NCBI RefSeq assembly: GCF_001580545.1
Contig: NZ_LRBG01000003.1
Span: forward strand, 248,001 to 312,000
Direction: 5' to 3'
From: Paraburkholderia monticola
GTDB lineage: Bacteria > Pseudomonadota > Gammaproteobacteria > Burkholderiales > Burkholderiaceae
Length of the DNA stretch: 64,000 bases
Shown one piece after another: positions 1-8,600 of the stretch. The translations under genes were made by a program, and so were the position numbers. The notes below the pieces were generated by a model. That model ran no database searches, had not been told where the DNA came from, and saw only the letters and a list, made by a program, of their open reading frames with translations. Position 1 is the stretch's first letter, and each line of letters opens with the position of its first letter.

Positions 1-965
1 AGGATCGCGCCGCGCACGAGGTACTGGTAGAACGCGTCGATGTTCATCAGGTTCATCACGTTCTCGACCGTACCCATGATCAGCACGCCGATCACGACAC
101 CGGAGATCGTCGCGCGGCCGCCCAGCAGCGACACGCCGCCGAGCACGCACGCGGAGATCACGTTCAGCTCGAAGCCTTCGGCGGCGTTCGGCTGACCCGA
201 CGTGATCCGCGAGGCGAGAATCACGCCGGCGAGCGCGGTGACCGCGCCCTGGATCAGGAAGATGTAGACGCGCGTGCGCTCCACGTTGATACCGGCGAGC
301 CGCGACGCTTCCGGATTGCCGCCGATCGCGAGCGTATTGCGGCCGTAGACGGTCTGGTTCAGCATCACGCCGAACACGATGAAGCACATCAGCGTGACCC
401 AGATCGGCAGCGACACGCCGAAGAACGTCAGGCCGCCCAACGCGATGAACGTATCCGACGACACGCCGACCGCCTGCCCATGCGAGACGATGAAGCCGAG
501 GCCGCGGACGATTTCCATCGTCGCGAGCGTCGTGATCAGCGCGTTGATGCGCAGATAGGCGATCACCGCGCCGTTGACGAAGCCGATCACCGCGCCTGCC
601 GCGACCGCCGCGACGATCGCGATGAACGTGCTGTTCGTCGCATTGAGCACCATCGCGCACAGCACGCCGGCGAACGCGACGGTCGAGCCGACAGAAAGAT
701 CGAAGTCGCGCGACGCGAGGCAGAACATCATCGTGCACGCGACCATGCCGATCTGCGAGATCGACAGCGCGAGGCCGAGCATGTTCTCGATCGAGAAGAA
801 ATGATCGACGGTCAGCGACATCGTGACGAACATCACGACGAAGATCACGATCAGGCTGTACTCGGTGATCTGCTGCCACCACTTGGCCTTGTCCGTGGTC
901 TGCGGAATCAGCGCGTCGGCCGCGCTCTTGGCGGCCTGCTGCGCGAGGTTTTCTCTGGCTTGCAT
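1..965 (-). CDS. araH: L-arabinose/sugar ABC transporter permease AraH (3' end cut by window edge)
   Basis: This is the inner-membrane permease of a CUT2-type sugar importer. About 321 codons are visible from the ATG at 965, and the last roughly 10-20 residues lie beyond the left edge. After a short polar N-terminus come repeated hydrophobic segments, with ISQIGMVACTMMFCLASRDFDLSVGS and GGNPEASRLAGI typical of the AraH/RbsC family split across them. The sequence closely follows E. coli AraH as I recall it. It lies 54 bp downstream of araG and should form the channel with AraG and AraF. In this operon the substrate may be galactose as well as arabinose (inference from the dgo genes). Confidence 0.9.
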   Translation of the reverse strand, partial: MQARENLAQQAAKSAADALIPQTTDKAKWWQQITEYSLIVIFVVMFVTMSLTVDHFFSIENMLGLALSISQIGMVACTMMFCLASRDFDLSVGSTVAFAGVLCAMVLNATNSTFIAIVAAVAAGAVIGFVNGAVIAYLRINALITTLATMEIVRGLGFIVSHGQAVGVSSDTFIALGGLTFFGVSLPIWVTLMCFIVFGVMLNQTVYGRNTLAIGGNPEASRLAGINVERTRVYIFLIQGAVTALAGVILASRITSGQPNAAEGFELNVISACVLGGVSLLGGRATISGVVIGVLIMGTVENVMNLMNIDAFYQYLVRGAI

Positions 966-1019
966 GTTCAATACTCCTCCCCGTTCCCCACGGGTTGCGG
1001 ACTCACGTCCGGATAAGGT

Positions 1020-2594
1020 TCAGGCCGCGCGCGACCCGCTCTGGTTGGCGGCGTTCGCGTTCGCATCGGCGTTCGCATTGGCGTTTTCAGGCGGCGCGGT
1101 CGAGCTTTGCGGCAGCGCGAGGCCCAGCACCGACTGCTCGCTCGCGTCCTTGCGCGCGAGTTCGCCGGAAATGCGGCCCTGGCGCATCACGACGATCCGA
1201 TCGGACACGCCGAGCACTTCAGGTAGTTCAGACGAAATCATCACGATCGCGCAGCCGCGCTCGGCGAGCTGATAGATCACGTTATAGATCTCGTGCTTCG
1301 CGCCGACGTCGATGCCGCGCGTCGGTTCGTCGAGAATCACGACCTTCAGATCGGGCTCGGCGAGCCAGCGCGACAGAATCGCCTTCTGCTGATTGCCGCC
1401 CGACAGGAAGCGGATCTTCTGCCGGCGATGCGGCGTCTTGATCTTCAGCAGCTTGATGAAACGGTCGGCGGTCTGCGCCTCCTTCTTGCGATCGAGAAAC
1501 ACGCCCGCGCGCAGAAAGTGACGGCGGCAGCTGATATTGATGTTCTCCGAGACGCTCGCCATCGCGACGATGCCCTCTTCCTTGCGATCCTCGGGGCACA
1601 GCACGATGCCGTGTTTAATCGCCTCGCCCGCGCTGCGCACCTTGATCGGCTTGCCGTCGAGCACCAGTTCGCCGCCCTTACGATGCTCGGCGCCGTACAC
1701 CAGATGCATCAGCTCGCTGCGGCCCGCGCCGACGAGGCCGAAGAAGCCGACGATCTCGCCGCGCCGTACCTCGAAGCTCGCCGGCTGCGCGAGCGGATGC
1801 CCTTCGATCGCTTTCGCCGCGAAGCGCACTTCGCCGAGCGGCCGCGCCGAATAGCTATAGATGTCCGAAATTTCCCGCCCGACCATCTCGCTGACGATCG
1901 TGTCGCGCGACACGCCTTCGAGCGTAGGATGCGAGGCGACCTTGCGGCCGTCGCGGAAGATCGTGCACGCGTCGCACAGCTCGTAGATCTCGTCCATGCG
2001 GTGCGAGATGTAGATCATCGCGCGGTTGTCGGCGCGCAGATCGCGCACCAGCTTGAACAGCACCTCGGTCTCGCGATGCGACAGCGAGCTGGTCGGCTCG
2101 TCGAGCGCGATCACGCGCGCGTTGCGCATCAGCGCCTTGCAGATCTCGACCATCTGCCGCTGCGCGATCGACAGCTTGCGCAGCTTCGCGTTCGGATCGA
2201 GCGCGACGCCCATCGCTTCGAGGCGCTCGCGCACGAAGCGCTTCGCCTCGCGCTTGTTGACCCAGCCGAGCGAATTGGGCAGCTGACCGAGCAGCAGATT
2301 TTCCGCGACCGTGAGGTCGGGCACGTACTGCAGTTCCTGGTGAATCACCGCGATGCCGGCACCGATCGATGCGGCCGCGCTCGGAAAGCGCACCTCGTTG
2401 CCGTCGATCATCATGCGGCCCGAATCGGGCTGATACTCGCCGCCGAGAATTTTCAGCAGCGTCGATTTCCCTGCGCCGTTTTCGCCCATCAGGCCGTGCA
2501 CCTGGCCGACGTTGACGTCGAAGGACACACCGTCGAGCGCACGCACGCCTGGAAAGACCTTGCCGATATTGTCAAAACGTAGCGTCGCTGACAC
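1020..2594 (-). CDS. araG: Sugar ABC transporter ATP-binding protein AraG
   Basis: This 524-residue protein has two fused nucleotide-binding domains that power sugar import through AraH. The first Walker [10 protein letters not shown], is at residues 37-45, followed by an LSIAQRQ signature. The second domain has LSGGNQQK and the Walker [11 protein letters not shown]. As usual in CUT2 importers, the second Walker A is degenerate (GLVGAGRSE). The start is GTG with a strong GAGGAGG ribosome site just upstream. The C-terminus carries an unusual Asn-Ala repeat tail encoded by a 6-bp tandem repeat. E. coli AraG is 504 residues, so the tail explains the extra length. Confidence 0.93.
   Translation of the reverse strand: MSATLRFDNIGKVFPGVRALDGVSFDVNVGQVHGLMGENGAGKSTLLKILGGEYQPDSGRMMIDGNEVRFPSAAASIGAGIAVIHQELQYVPDLTVAENLLLGQLPNSLGWVNKREAKRFVRERLEAMGVALDPNAKLRKLSIAQRQMVEICKALMRNARVIALDEPTSSLSHRETEVLFKLVRDLRADNRAMIYISHRMDEIYELCDACTIFRDGRKVASHPTLEGVSRDTIVSEMVGREISDIYSYSARPLGEVRFAAKAIEGHPLAQPASFEVRRGEIVGFFGLVGAGRSELMHLVYGAEHRKGGELVLDGKPIKVRSAGEAIKHGIVLCPEDRKEEGIVAMASVSENINISCRRHFLRAGVFLDRKKEAQTADRFIKLLKIKTPHRRQKIRFLSGGNQQKAILSRWLAEPDLKVVILDEPTRGIDVGAKHEIYNVIYQLAERGCAIVMISSELPEVLGVSDRIVVMRQGRISGELARKDASEQSVLGLALPQSSTAPPENANANADANANAANQSGSRAA
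1051..1086. repeat. 6-bp tandem repeat in araG 3' end
   Basis: Six degenerate copies of a GCGTTC-like hexamer lie side by side. On the minus strand they encode Asn-Ala/Asp-Ala dipeptides in the C-terminal tail of AraG. Changes in copy number would keep the reading frame. Confidence 0.7.
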
Positions 2595-2624
2595 TTCGCC
2601 TCCTCATGCCTCATATGTACCTTG

Positions 2625-2665
2625 GGCGCGCCGCCCTCCGCGAGATGCGGAGAAAGCGGCGCGCC
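2625..2665 (-). other. Nested intercistronic hairpin between araF and araG
   Basis: A perfect 10-bp arm pair (2625-2634 with 2656-2665) encloses a second perfect 6-bp hairpin (2636-2641 with 2647-2652, loop GAGAT). There is no U-tract, so it is probably not a terminator. It follows the binding-protein gene in the transcript. In other binding-protein-dependent importers such stem-loops protect the upstream mRNA from 3' decay, giving more binding protein than ATPase and permease; that role here is inferred. Confidence 0.75.
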
Positions 2666-2699
2666 GGCGGTGTACTTCATGTCACCGCAAGACCCGCGC

Positions 2700-3698
2700 T
2701 TACTTCGACGCGAGGCCCATCTTCTCGCGCACTTCGGCGACGTTGTCGCGCGTCGCCAGCATGCCGCTCGTCAGCGTCAGCAGCGGCGGCTCCTTGCCTT
2801 GCGTGATCCACACGTACATCAGGTCCGAGGTTTCTTCGCCGTGGCGCTTCGGGCTGATGATCACGGTGCCGTAGAAGCCAGTCGGCTGCGGCTTCTTGAA
2901 CTCGTTCAAAGCCGAGTCCGCCCCGCCGATACCGATACCGATCATGTTGTCGGCCTTGAAGCCGCGGCCTTCCGCCGCGCGCACCGCGCCGAGCACACCT
3001 TCGTCGTTCAGCGCGTAAGCGACCCAGTGCTTGAACTGCGGGTTCTTGGTCAGCGCGATGTTGGCGGCATTGAACGCGTTTTCCGTGTCGGTCTTCGCTT
3101 GCGGCGCGGCGATCACGTTCGCTTTCGGAAAGCCCGCGGCGACCAGCGCGTCGGTTGCGCCGGTGGTGCGGTCATGCGCGGTCGGCAGCTGCTCGTAGGT
3201 CACGTCGATCGCGCCGACGTCCTTCATGTCCCAGCCGCGTTTCTTGATTTCAGCCGCCAGGCCGTCACCGACCTGCTTGCCGATGTTGTACGCCGAGATG
3301 CCCATATGCGGCACCGACTCGATCGGCTTGCCCGCACCGTCGACGAGGCGGTCGTCGACCGTCATCATCTTCAGGCCGTCGGCCTTCGCCTTCGCGACGA
3401 TGCCCGGCCCGAGCTTGACGTCGGGCGTGCAGATCACGAAGCCCTGAGCCTTCTGGGCGGCGAGGTTATCGATTGCGCTCATCACCTTCTCGCCCGACGG
3501 CGCACCGATCTTCACCAGCGTGAAGCCCTTCTCCTTGGCGGCAATCTCCGCGAACTTCCATTCGTCCTGGAACCACGGCTCTTCCGGCTGTTTCACGAGA
3601 AAGCCGATCTTGACCGTATCGGCAGCCTGTACGACCGGCGCGTTGAAGAGCACACCCGTCGCCGCCGCTGCCAGCGTGAGGAAAATTCTTCGTTTCAT
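2700..3698 (-). CDS. araF: Periplasmic sugar-binding protein AraF
   Basis: This 332-residue periplasmic solute-binding protein delivers L-arabinose (possibly D-galactose) to AraGH. A signal peptide covers about residues 1-25 (MKRR, a hydrophobic core, then VQA-AD). The mature start, TVKIGFLVKQPEEPWFQDEW, is the typical AraF N-terminus. The start at 3698 is chosen because it has an AGGAGA ribosome site and leads straight into the signal peptide; the open frame upstream lacks both. The gene follows a 133-bp gap after the SDR gene that contains a GGCCGCGT/ACGCGGCC inverted repeat, and it is followed by the hairpin at 2625-2665. Confidence 0.92.
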   Translation of the reverse strand: MKRRIFLTLAAAATGVLFNAPVVQAADTVKIGFLVKQPEEPWFQDEWKFAEIAAKEKGFTLVKIGAPSGEKVMSAIDNLAAQKAQGFVICTPDVKLGPGIVAKAKADGLKMMTVDDRLVDGAGKPIESVPHMGISAYNIGKQVGDGLAAEIKKRGWDMKDVGAIDVTYEQLPTAHDRTTGATDALVAAGFPKANVIAAPQAKTDTENAFNAANIALTKNPQFKHWVAYALNDEGVLGAVRAAEGRGFKADNMIGIGIGGADSALNEFKKPQPTGFYGTVIISPKRHGEETSDLMYVWITQGKEPPLLTLTSGMLATRDNVAEVREKMGLASK

Positions 3699-3831
3699 GA
3701 TGCGTGTCTCCTGACTAATTGATAACGAGAAGGTATCGGCCGCGTCTTCTTGTACCGGTCTGACACACGCGGCCAGCGCGTCGTCCGGTGTTCGGTGCAT
3801 GTTGTTGCTCGTGTCTGTTCGCGATGCGAGC

Positions 3832-4608
3832 TCAGTCGTGATACAGCGCCGAGCGCCCGCCATCGACGGTGATGCAGCTCGCGTTGATGAACGGCGCCTC
3901 GTCCGATGCGAGGAACACCGCGGTCATCGCCACCTCCTCCGGGCGGCCGATGCGCTTCATCGGTTGCAGATCGAGCGTCGCCTGCTTCGCGGCGGCCGGA
4001 TCGGGCTGCTCGTTCCACCAGTCGTGCGTCAATTGCGTCTCGATGTAGCCCGGCGCGATCGCGTTCACCCGCACGTTGCGCGGCGCGTACTCGATCCCGA
4101 GCGCGCGCGTGAGGCCGATCACGCCGTGCTTTGCCACCGGGTACGGAAAGCAGCCCGGAATGATCTTGAAGGCGTGCGTCGACGCGATGTTCACGATGCT
4201 GCCCGCGCCGCGTTCGACCATGCCCGGCAACACCGCGCGGCAGCCGTTCCACACGCCGTCGAGATCGACCGCGAAGCAGCGCCGCCAGTCGGCGTCGGTC
4301 ATCGTCAGCGGATCGCAGAACACGTTGATGCCCGCGTTGTTGACGAGGATGTCGAGCGCGCCGAACGCGCTTTCGCCTTCGCTGACCGCGTGCTGCACCG
4401 ACGCCGCCTGCGTCACGTCGGTCTGCACCGCGAGCGCACGCGCGCCGGTCTGGGCTTCGATCTGCGCGGCCGTGCGCTGCGCCATGTCGAGATCGAGTTC
4501 CGCCAGCACGACGGCCGCGCCCTCGCGGGCGAACGCGAGCGCGATCGCCGCGCCGATACCGCGCCCGGCGCCGGTCACGAGAGCGGCTTTGCCGGCGAGC
4601 CGGTTCAT
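3832..4608 (-). CDS. SDR-family sugar 1-dehydrogenase (probable D-galactose/L-arabinose dehydrogenase)
   Basis: This is a 258-residue classical short-chain dehydrogenase/reductase. Visible motifs are the nucleotide-binding TGAGRGIG near residue 12, the NNAG motif, a catalytic Ser in NIAST, the YPVAK catalytic Tyr/Lys pair and a C-terminal DGGRSALYHD. Its ATG overlaps the stop of dgoA by four bases, so the two are translationally coupled. With dgoK and dgoA beside a sugar importer, the likely reaction is oxidation of D-galactose (and perhaps L-arabinose) to the lactone, the first step of the De Ley-Doudoroff route. The fold is certain; the substrate is inferred from context. Confidence 0.85.
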   Translation of the reverse strand: MNRLAGKAALVTGAGRGIGAAIALAFAREGAAVVLAELDLDMAQRTAAQIEAQTGARALAVQTDVTQAASVQHAVSEGESAFGALDILVNNAGINVFCDPLTMTDADWRRCFAVDLDGVWNGCRAVLPGMVERGAGSIVNIASTHAFKIIPGCFPYPVAKHGVIGLTRALGIEYAPRNVRVNAIAPGYIETQLTHDWWNEQPDPAAAKQATLDLQPMKRIGRPEEVAMTAVFLASDEAPFINASCITVDGGRSALYHD

Positions 4609-5285
4609 TTCTTCACGCCCGCGCGAGCGATCCGCAGACCGTTGATGAACGCCTTCGCGTGCGAGGCGGTCACCGCGGCGCTCTGTCCCGGCTTGTACAG
4701 CGCCGAGCCGAGCCCGAAGCCGTTCGCGCCGGCGCTGAGAAACGGCCCCATGTTGTCCGGCGTGATGCCGCCGACCGGCACCAGCGGCACCTGCGCGGCG
4801 ATCACCGCACGCCATGCCTTGACGACCTGGCAGCCGAGCTGCTCGGCGGGGAACATCTTCAGCACGTCCGCGCCGTTCTTCAGCGCGATGAACGCTTCGT
4901 TCGGCGTCGCGACGCCCGGCGCGCAGGCGAGGCCACTCGCCTTCGCGGCCCTGACGACTTCCGGATCGCTATGCGGCATCACGACGAGCTCGCCGCCTGC
5001 CGCCTTCACGTCGTCGACGAACTGCGGATGCAGCACCGTGCCCGCGCCGACGATCGCGTCGGCCGGCAGCACCTTGCGGATCGCCGCGATGCTGTCGAAC
5101 GGCTGCGGCGAATTGAGCGGCACCTCGACGATGCGAAAGCCCGCTTCGTACAGGGCCTGACCGTGATCGGCCGCGTCGGCGGGCGTGACGCCGCGCAGGA
5201 TCGCGATCAACGGACAGGCTTCGAACGCGGCGATCAGACCCGCGTGCGGCATGTACGGTCCGGGCAGATTGATGTGAGGTTGCAT
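4605..5285 (-). CDS. dgoA: 2-dehydro-3-deoxy-6-phosphogalactonate aldolase
   Basis: This is a KDPG/KDPGal aldolase-family class I aldolase of 226 residues. It splits 2-dehydro-3-deoxy-6-phosphogalactonate into pyruvate and glyceraldehyde 3-phosphate. The catalytic Glu is in IVEVPLNS (E54), and the Schiff-base Lys is in VLKMFPAE (K143). Assignment to DgoA rather than Eda rests on the adjacent DgoK. The ATG at 5285 has an AAGGA site six bases upstream. An internal Met at codon 12 would give the 205-215-residue length more usual for the family. It is 45 bp downstream of dgoK and overlaps the SDR start. Confidence 0.9.
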   Translation of the reverse strand: MQPHINLPGPYMPHAGLIAAFEACPLIAILRGVTPADAADHGQALYEAGFRIVEVPLNSPQPFDSIAAIRKVLPADAIVGAGTVLHPQFVDDVKAAGGELVVMPHSDPEVVRAAKASGLACAPGVATPNEAFIALKNGADVLKMFPAEQLGCQVVKAWRAVIAAQVPLVPVGGITPDNMGPFLSAGANGFGLGSALYKPGQSAAVTASHAKAFINGLRIARAGVKK

Positions 5286-5330
5286 GTCGGTTCCTTGTTT
5301 CGTGAGCGTCAGGGGCGAGAGTCGCGCCGG

Positions 5331-6437
5331 TTAGCCTGCGTGCGTCGCATGGGCGGAAGGCTGGACGAGCCCCGCTGCGACGGCGACGCGCCACAGGCCG
5401 CGCTCGGTTGCGTGCCTGACCGGTTCCGCGCGCAGACAGCCGAATTGCGCAAGCGCGAGGCGGTAGCGCTCGCACAGCGCGTCGTTGCCGATCAGCCGAA
5501 GACTCTGTTGGGCGAGCGAGCTGCCTTGCTGCGCGAGTACCGCTTCGAGGCCGGCGAGCTCATGTCCAATCAGAAGGCCCGACAGATAGTCGGGCTGCGC
5601 CTCGCTCGACAGCTCGCCGGTCAAGCCGAGCGTACGTGTGCTGAACACGGTCGCGAGCACGCCGGCCTGGCCCTTCTCGCGCGCGATGTTCACGCCGCGC
5701 AGGAACGCTTCGGTATCCGGACGATCGGGGGTGGCCATCGTGCGACCGAGAATCGTATGCTCGCGCAGCGCGGCGAACACCTCGCCGGTCATGAAGGTGT
5801 GAAAACGCTCGATGCGCGCTCCCTGCACGACCGCCCACTTCGCATGCGTGCCGGGCAGGCCGATCAACGAACGGGCGTGGCTGTCGGCCGCGTTCGGCTC
5901 CTGCGCGCCGTCGGTGTCCGCGCTGAGCGCGCCGAAAATTTGCGTCTCCTCGCCGCGCATCACGTTGGGCAGCTCGCCGCGTTGCAGCACGCCCGGCACG
6001 ATATGCAGCGTCGCGCCCGATGCGGTCTCGACGCGCACGATGCCGGCCACCAACGCATCGGCGTTTGCGGGCGTTTCGACATACGGCGCCTCGAGCCAGC
6101 CCTGTGCGCTGCCGACCATCCCCGCGGCGATTACCGGCACGCCGCGCGCCTGGTCGAGCCAGGCGCCGCAGGCGTCGTCGAACGCGGCGTCGAAGCCGCC
6201 CTCGGCCGCGCTGCGCGGCAGATTCATGATGCCGGCCGCCGATGCGCGCGTCGCCAGCACGTGGCCGTGCGCGTCGAACAGATAGGCGCGCAGCGATGTC
6301 GTGCCCCAGTCGAGCGCGATCAGCGCGGCGTTGGCGAAGTCGACGGCGGCGACGTCGGGGGCGCCGGTCGTCACGCCCGTATCGGGCGCGGCGGCCGTCT
6401 GGTGGTTCGCCAGCGTGGCGGTGCCCGCTTGTTTCAT
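5331..6437 (-). CDS. dgoK: 2-dehydro-3-deoxygalactonokinase
   Basis: This sugar-acid kinase phosphorylates 2-dehydro-3-deoxygalactonate at the expense of ATP, making the substrate of DgoA. The ASKHA-type phosphate-binding segment ALIALDWGTTSLRAY begins near residue 37. Further on are GTHAKWA and the GEVFAAL region typical of DgoK. Its 368 residues exceed the roughly 290 of E. coli DgoK, partly through a 35-residue Ala/Thr-rich N-terminal extension. The ATG overlaps the stop of the IclR gene (ATGA, 6434-6437), which fixes the start and implies coupled translation. Confidence 0.9.
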   Translation of the reverse strand: MKQAGTATLANHQTAAAPDTGVTTGAPDVAAVDFANAALIALDWGTTSLRAYLFDAHGHVLATRASAAGIMNLPRSAAEGGFDAAFDDACGAWLDQARGVPVIAAGMVGSAQGWLEAPYVETPANADALVAGIVRVETASGATLHIVPGVLQRGELPNVMRGEETQIFGALSADTDGAQEPNAADSHARSLIGLPGTHAKWAVVQGARIERFHTFMTGEVFAALREHTILGRTMATPDRPDTEAFLRGVNIAREKGQAGVLATVFSTRTLGLTGELSSEAQPDYLSGLLIGHELAGLEAVLAQQGSSLAQQSLRLIGNDALCERYRLALAQFGCLRAEPVRHATERGLWRVAVAAGLVQPSAHATHAG

Positions 6438-7462
6438 CGCTTGATCCTGCGCGTGGCCGGTTGCGGAGCGCGCCAACCGAGTTCTTCCGAGATCGCGCGC
6501 GCCTCGCGCTGCACGATCGGAATCAGTTCGTCCATCCGTTCGAGCGGCATATACGGAATCGTGCTCGCCACCGACAGCGCCGCGACGATCGCGCCCGACG
6601 CGTCGCGCACCGGCGCCGCGACGCAGCGGATCGCCGCTTCGTTCTCCTCGAGATCGAACGTGTAGCCGCCGGCCGCGTAGCTGGTCATGCGTTGCAGGAA
6701 GGTCGGCGCGTCGGGGCGGTTGTCCGGCTTGAAACTCACGCCGGCGAGCGCGCGGCGCGACGCGTCGAACAGCGACTGCCATGCATCCGGCCCAAGGTCG
6801 AGCATCATCGCCTTGCCGATGCCGGTCGACGCGAGCGGCATCCGGTGACCGACCCGCGAGCGCATTTCGAGGCCACGCGTGCCGGGGATCTTGTCGATGT
6901 ACAGCACGTCGTCGCCGTCGCGCACGCCGAGATGGATCGTGTCGAGCGTCTGCTCGGCCAGCGACTCCAGATGCGGACGCGCGACGGCCGTGAGCGGCAT
7001 CTGTTCGAGCGCGATCGTGCCGAGCTCGATCAGCTTCGGCCCGAGCAGATAGCCGCCCTGCACCTGACGCAGATAGCGCGCCTGCACGAGGCTGCTGACG
7101 AGCCGGTGGGTGGTGCTGCGAGTCGTGCCGAGCGCGGCGCCGAAGCTGCGCAGATCGCGCACGCCGGCCGCGGCCGCCTCGAGAATCGCGAGGCCGCGCA
7201 ACAGCGTCTGCGTGCCGGCCTGCTGCGGCGTGATTTCCAGCAGCGTGACCGGCAGCCCGAGCCCGTCGACGGTCGCCGCGCGCGCCACCGGACGCGACGT
7301 CCTTGCGGTAGCGGACGCATTGGCGGCGGCATGGGTGGGGTTGGCTGAGGTCTCGCGCGACGTCGGCTTCAGCGCGGAATTCGACGCGCTGTCCGGGCCG
7401 CCGTTCGACCCCTGCGCGACCTCGGCCGCGCTGGCGGCGTGAGTGGGCATCGCTTTGTTCAT
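6434..7462 (-). CDS. IclR-family transcriptional regulator of the sugar operon
   Basis: This 342-residue regulator has an N-terminal winged helix-turn-helix at about residues 85-145 (LLRGLAILEAAAAGV, then TRSTTHRLVSSL). A C-terminal IclR effector domain follows, with STGIGKAMM and a VAAPVRDASG stretch. A 65-residue Ala/Ser/Thr-rich N-terminal tail precedes the DNA-binding domain, so an internal start is possible. It is the first gene of the operon and shares the promoter at 7671-7699, which suggests autoregulated control of its own operon by a galactonate or arabinonate pathway intermediate (inference). Confidence 0.9.
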   Translation of the reverse strand: MNKAMPTHAASAAEVAQGSNGGPDSASNSALKPTSRETSANPTHAAANASATARTSRPVARAATVDGLGLPVTLLEITPQQAGTQTLLRGLAILEAAAAGVRDLRSFGAALGTTRSTTHRLVSSLVQARYLRQVQGGYLLGPKLIELGTIALEQMPLTAVARPHLESLAEQTLDTIHLGVRDGDDVLYIDKIPGTRGLEMRSRVGHRMPLASTGIGKAMMLDLGPDAWQSLFDASRRALAGVSFKPDNRPDAPTFLQRMTSYAAGGYTFDLEENEAAIRCVAAPVRDASGAIVAALSVASTIPYMPLERMDELIPIVQREARAISEELGWRAPQPATRRIKR

Positions 7463-7670
7463 GGCGATTCGCTTTCGGATGATTTCTGCGCCTGGCGCGC
7501 GGGCCCGGAGAACAGGGCGGGAATGTCTGCGGCGGCGCTGCTAGCGACGGCGCGTTCGCGCGGCCGCTGGGTTCGGCTGCCAGACATGGTTGGCCTCGTC
7601 TCCGGTTTTTTCTGTCGCTGTTCGCTGGGTCTCGCTCTGGGCGCGGACTTCGCGATGCATGTTGGCTTGG

Positions 7671-7699
7671 ATTGTAGGGCGACTTTCGAGAATCACCAA
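7671..7699 (-). promoter_or_regulatory. Sigma-70 promoter of the IclR-dgo-araFGH operon
   Basis: On the minus strand a -35 TTGGTG (7694-7699) and a -10 TACAAT (7671-7676) are separated by exactly 17 bp. Transcription would start near 7664 and run into the IclR gene. Confidence 0.7.
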
Positions 7700-7700
7700 T

Positions 7701-7723
7701 ATGTGAATGTTGAGTCCATATAA
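7701..7723. promoter_or_regulatory. Possible operator upstream of the sugar promoter
   Basis: An interrupted inverted repeat (ATATG, 13-bp spacer, CATAT) lies immediately upstream of the -35 element in an AT-rich island. It is a plausible IclR-family binding site. The arms are short, so this is tentative. Confidence 0.35.
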
Positions 7724-7782
7724 TGAGATTTTAGTAGCCAAACACGTGTTTAGCAGAGGGTTGCGCGCCTGACCGAAGACGC

Positions 7783-7808
7783 AAAAAAGCCCGCGTAAGG
7801 CGGGCTTT
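7783..7808 (-). terminator. Intrinsic terminator of mtgA
   Basis: A perfect 9-bp stem (AAAGCCCGC with GCGGGCTTT, 5-base loop) is followed on the minus strand by a run of six T. It lies about 30 bp after the mtgA stop. Confidence 0.85.
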
Positions 7809-7840
7809 GGAGCGGGAAAACCGGAGAAATCGAGGTTTTT

Positions 7841-8575
7841 TCAATCGGGCAATTCGGCGGCACCCATACGCCGCGCGATCACGCGCGCGCGCTGCGCGAG
7901 GTACGCCGAATTCCTGTGTTCGTCGAAATATTTGGGGCGCGGCAGCATCACCGCGAGCCGCGCCGACTGCGCGGCCGTGAGCTTGCTCGCCGAGGTCTTG
8001 AAGTAATACTGCGCGGCCGCCTCGGCGCCGTACACGCCGTTGCCCCATTCGACCGAGTTCAGATAGATCTCGAAGATGCGCTGCTTGTCCATCAGCGTTT
8101 CGAGCATCCACGTGATGATCAGCTCCTGGCCCTTGCGGATATAGCTCTTCTCGCGCGACAGAAACAGGTTGCGCGCGAGCTGCTGCGAGATCGTCGAGCC
8201 GCCGCGCACGATCCGTCCCTGCGCCTTGTTGCGCTCCCAGGCTTGCAGGATCGCGTCGGTTTCGTAGCCTTTGTTGTTGACGAAGTTCGCGTCCTCGGAC
8301 GCGATGATCGCGCGCTTCAGGTTGCGCGAAATCTGGTCGTACGGCACCCACGTGCGCTGTATCGACAGATCCGGCCGATCCTGCGAAAGACGCCACGCGT
8401 CCGAGCGCATGAACGCAGTCGAGCGCGGATTGACGACATTCCAGATCGCGATCTGCGCGAAGTAGAACGCCTGCGTGGCAAGCCACGCGATCACCACGAC
8501 CGTGATCAGATATGCGAGCCAGCGCAGCGCGCCCGCCTGACCGCGCGGACCGCCGGTGCGCTGCGTCGCTGTCAT
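7841..8575 (-). CDS. mtgA: Monofunctional peptidoglycan glycosyltransferase
   Basis: MtgA polymerises lipid II into glycan strands at the inner membrane. This 244-residue protein matches the family length (about 242). One N-terminal membrane anchor spans about residues 16-38. A GT51 domain follows, with [10 protein letters not shown] carrying the catalytic Glu and [16 protein letters not shown], the hallmark motif. The ATG at 8575 is chosen because it gives the standard short cytoplasmic tail; the longer open frame upstream overlaps aroE. It follows aroE by 25 bp in one operon. Confidence 0.93.
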   Translation of the reverse strand: MTATQRTGGPRGQAGALRWLAYLITVVVIAWLATQAFYFAQIAIWNVVNPRSTAFMRSDAWRLSQDRPDLSIQRTWVPYDQISRNLKRAIIASEDANFVNNKGYETDAILQAWERNKAQGRIVRGGSTISQQLARNLFLSREKSYIRKGQELIITWMLETLMDKQRIFEIYLNSVEWGNGVYGAEAAAQYYFKTSASKLTAAQSARLAVMLPRPKYFDEHRNSAYLAQRARVIARRMGAAELPD

Positions 8576-8600
8576 GGTGCGTGCCGTCCGCGCGCTGACG

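Larger units (their letters stand above)
7463..7840. other. Intergenic region between the IclR gene and mtgA
   Basis: This 378-bp stretch has no convincing gene. It holds the promoter of the sugar operon, a probable operator just upstream of it, and the terminator of mtgA. The roughly 200-nt leader between the promoter and the IclR start shows no riboswitch that I recognise. Confidence 0.7.
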
